NCBI GenBank assembly: GCA_023430315.1
Contig: JAEZAW010000301.1
Coordinates: 1 to 9,562, forward strand
DNA: 9,562 nt
Direction of reading: 5' to 3'
Source: Pseudomonadota bacterium
GTDB lineage: Bacteria > Pseudomonadota > Alphaproteobacteria > Rhizobiales > Hyphomicrobiaceae
Of the stretch, positions 7,954 to 9,562 are shown one piece after another. The notes under the pieces are model-generated. The model was not told where the DNA came from. It worked only from the letters and a program-made list of their open reading frames with translations, and did not search any database. The stretch's first letter is position 1; each line of letters begins with the position of its first letter. The translations under genes and the position numbers were made by a program.

Positions 7954-8627
7954 CTAGCGATCACCAGGAACGCCGTAGCTCGGCGCCTCCGTCGGATCGA
8001 GGGCCCGTGTCACATAAGCCTCGAGTTGTGGCTCGTAGAGCTGCCAAAGCTGCTCCAAGCCTCGGATGGGATCGTCGTCGCTCCAGTCGACGCGCAGGTC
8101 GGCCACGGGCCACGCGACGTTACGTACGAGGATCAAACCGGCCGAGTGCACCGGTCCTTCCTCGCCGCCGGCGTCCAGGCCGGCCCGCATGTCTGCAATG
8201 AGGCGACCACCGAGAGAGCCGGCGGAGGACTCGAATGCCGCGATCATCCTGTGCGGCACGTCCGTGCTCTTGAGCATGTTGCCGGCCGCAACGGCACCTT
8301 CTCCGTGGGCCGCAGTATGCTGCCCCAAAGTCCGCTCGCCCGAGAAGGCACCCGTTCGTCCCGAGCTGTCGACGGCAATGAGCTGGCGATAAGCAATCAT
8401 CGGTGTCGCGGCGGCGTGGGCCGCCACGGCATCCGGAGCTGAAAGGCCGATGGCCATGAGGTCCAGCAATTTGGGGCCGAGTGTGGGGTCCGTGATGTTC
8501 TGGCTTCCCGCAGCACCGACACCGGCGCGGGCATAGGCGCATCGTGCAGCCACAGCCGGTGAGGAGGACGAAACGGCAAGGCCGAACTGCCCGACCGCGG
8601 GCAACGAGCAGCAATAGAGAACGTCAT
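7954..8627 (-). pseudogene. DUF1028 family protein, frameshifted
   Basis: Member of the DUF1028 family, which I recall as having an Ntn-hydrolase-like fold and no firm function. The gene starts at the ATG at 8627 with AGGA at 8636-8639. It encodes MTFSIAARCPRSG, the expected N-terminus, and then goes out of frame. The rest (QFGLAVSSSSPAVAARCAYARAGVGAAGSQN onward) continues in another frame to the stop at 7954. The break is at the GGGC tract at 8589-8592, where one base is missing. Restoring it gives about 224 residues, the normal family length. The in-frame TTG at 8604 is an artefact start. The gene follows RidA by 19 bases, so the two form an operon. It could be a real null allele, a sequencing error, or rarely a programmed shift. 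The remaining frame is otherwise intact, which suggests a recent event or an error. Confidence 0.85.
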
Positions 8628-8646
8628 GGGTTCAATCCTGGGGGCG

Positions 8647-9060
8647 TCAATCCGGCTTCACGGCGATCGCATCCACCTCCACCAGCCACTCAGGCCGGCC
8701 GAGCGCGGAAACGACGATGCCCGTCGAGACGGGGAATACACCTTTCAAGTGGCGGCCAACCACGCGGTACACTTCTTCGCGATAGCGCGGATCGACGATG
8801 TAGATCGTGATCTTGCAGACGTGCTCGAGTTTCGATCCGGCTTCCTCGAGGAGCATAGCAATGTTCTTCATGGCCTGATCCGCCTGGGCGGCCGCGTCAC
8901 CGATGCCGACGCTCTTCGACGTCGCGAGATCCTGGCCGATCTGGCCTCGCACGAAAATCATCGTGCCCTTCGCCACGACCACCTGGCAGAGATCGTTGTC
9001 GAGCTTCTGCTCCGGATAGGTGTCCTTGGTATTGAACTTTCGGATGCGCTCATGAGCCAT
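8647..9060 (-). CDS. RidA/YjgF/YER057c/UK114 family protein lacking the catalytic arginine
   Basis: Small cytoplasmic protein, 137 residues. Canonical RidA hydrolyses reactive enamine/imine intermediates made by PLP enzymes. The core is recognisable: MIFVRGQIGQD near 34-44, DAAAQADQAMKNIAMLLEEAGSKLEHVCKITIYIVDP at 55-91, and the closing WLVEVDAIAV. In the conserved PARSCVE position the protein reads PVSTGIV (110-116), so the substrate-binding arginine is replaced by Ser112. This places it among Rid subfamilies not expected to have the classical deaminase activity. The start is the ATG at 9060, with GGAGAG at 9066-9071, 5 bases away. The frame is open further upstream to 9276, but that 72-residue extension has no family similarity that I can see. 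It is followed by the DUF1028 gene. Confidence 0.92.
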   Translation of the reverse strand: MAHERIRKFNTKDTYPEQKLDNDLCQVVVAKGTMIFVRGQIGQDLATSKSVGIGDAAAQADQAMKNIAMLLEEAGSKLEHVCKITIYIVDPRYREEVYRVVGRHLKGVFPVSTGIVVSALGRPEWLVEVDAIAVKPD

Positions 9061-9413
9061 GTGTTCTCTCCATTCTTCTTCACGCGCGTCTAGCATAGTA
9101 CCGCTTATGCCGCGGTCCAGATGGTGGTGGGCGGGCTGACGTTTGCGCGCAGAGACGATCTGGCCTGCTGTGACACACACTCTCGCCACGCAGTTTGATC
9201 CGGTGGCCAGACGGCATTGCTCGGATCCTCGCACTTCGAGGGTGAGGTCTGAATGATCGCGGGCTGCATGATCCATTGCTGGTCGCGTTCTATTTTATGG
9301 TGCGTCATGGAAAAACTATTCAGCTCATCATTCTGCGCAACGAACCAGTGTGAAACGTTGCTTTGCGTCGATGTGACGGGACCTCTGTGGCGCAGGGAAA
9401 GCGGATTAGCGCA
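9061..9413. other. Gap between MetE-like gene and RidA; no confident gene
   Basis: This stretch of 353 bases holds no gene I recognise. A minus-strand frame at 9308-9105 (67 codons, starting MTHHKIERDQQW) is possible, but it has no clear ribosome site, no known motif and only mild G/C bias at third positions. A TAAAAT -10-like element is present on the minus strand at 9292-9297 without a good -35. A weak stem, ACCGC/GCGGT, is at 9100-9116. The RidA promoter should be in here. Confidence 0.4.
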
Positions 9414-9562
9414 TCAACTGTGTTCCCGCCGCACGATCGCGGCGCCCGCCACCATGGCTTTCATCTTACCAAACGCGACGTCGCGCGGCAGATACTTCAT
9501 CCCGCAGTCTGGTGCGACGATGATGTCCTCAGCTGGAGCATAGGGCAACGCACGACGGATAC
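9414..9562 (-). CDS. MetE-like (cobalamin-independent methionine synthase family) protein, C-terminal fragment
   Basis: The last 48 codons of a gene that enters from the right edge, with stop TGA at 9414-9416. The segment APDCGMKYLPRDVAFGKMKAMVAGAAIVRRE is the characteristic end of short MetE-like proteins (COG0620, about 340-375 residues). The cysteine of PDCG (codon 9504-9506) corresponds to the last zinc ligand of MetE. Such proteins are often not the true methionine synthase but methyl- or alkyl-transferases acting on thiols. It points the same way as RidA but ends 353 bases before it, so co-transcription is uncertain. The upstream part is outside the window. Confidence 0.85.
   Translation of the reverse strand, partial: IRRALPYAPAEDIIVAPDCGMKYLPRDVAFGKMKAMVAGAAIVRREHS

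Noticed and set aside
7954..8604. DUF1028 gene read as intact from the TTG at 8604
   Set aside because: The TTG is the CGT-TGC region of the true gene read out of frame. The family N-terminus is encoded from the ATG at 8627 in the other frame.
9061..9276. N-terminal extension of RidA to an upstream start at 9276
   Set aside because: The extra 72 residues do not resemble the family. A strong GGAGAG site sits right before the ATG at 9060, and total length from there is normal.
9253..9543. 96-codon + strand frame at the right edge
   Set aside because: It overlaps the MetE-like C-terminus on the minus strand, which has a clear conserved sequence. The + product has no recognisable features.

Overview
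The window looks like a high-GC proteobacterial chromosome segment, probably alphaproteobacterial. I judge this from G/C-rich third codon positions, a Tat-exported binding protein, an AraC regulator with an N-terminal cupin domain, and a dense operon of ABC-transporter and flavin-monooxygenase genes. No species can be named. There are no RNA genes, insertion sequences, CRISPR arrays or phage genes.

Layout. The left edge carries the 3' part of an AraC-family regulator on the + strand (1-861). It converges on a long minus-strand operon, with a hairpin between the two (914-953). Read in its own direction, the operon is: PotA-like ATPase (about 7729-6569), Tat-secreted PotD-like binding protein (6548-5472), NtaA/SnaA/SoxA-type FMN-dependent monooxygenase (5414-4047), a PotB-PotC-like permease fused into one 600-residue protein (4050-2248), and an FAD/NAD(P)H monooxygenase of the CzcO/FMO type (2240-957). 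Gaps are short, and the LLM-permease junction overlaps by four bases. Upstream lies a second minus-strand pair: a RidA-family protein (9060-8647) and a DUF1028 protein (8627-7954) whose frame is broken by one missing base. At the right edge is the 3' end of a MetE-like methyltransferase gene on the minus strand (stop at 9414).

How it may work. The ATPase, binding protein and fused permease make a complete importer of the polyamine/opine/iron type. Two unrelated flavin monooxygenases are co-transcribed with it. The simplest reading is uptake followed by oxidative breakdown of a small organic nitrogen or sulfur compound, with RidA and DUF1028 as accessory catabolic enzymes. The substrate cannot be read from sequence. 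No flavin reductase partner for the LLM enzyme is present. The most notable points are the frameshifted DUF1028 gene, the fused permease, the RidA protein lacking the catalytic arginine, and a hairpin that may couple translation at the LLM-permease junction.
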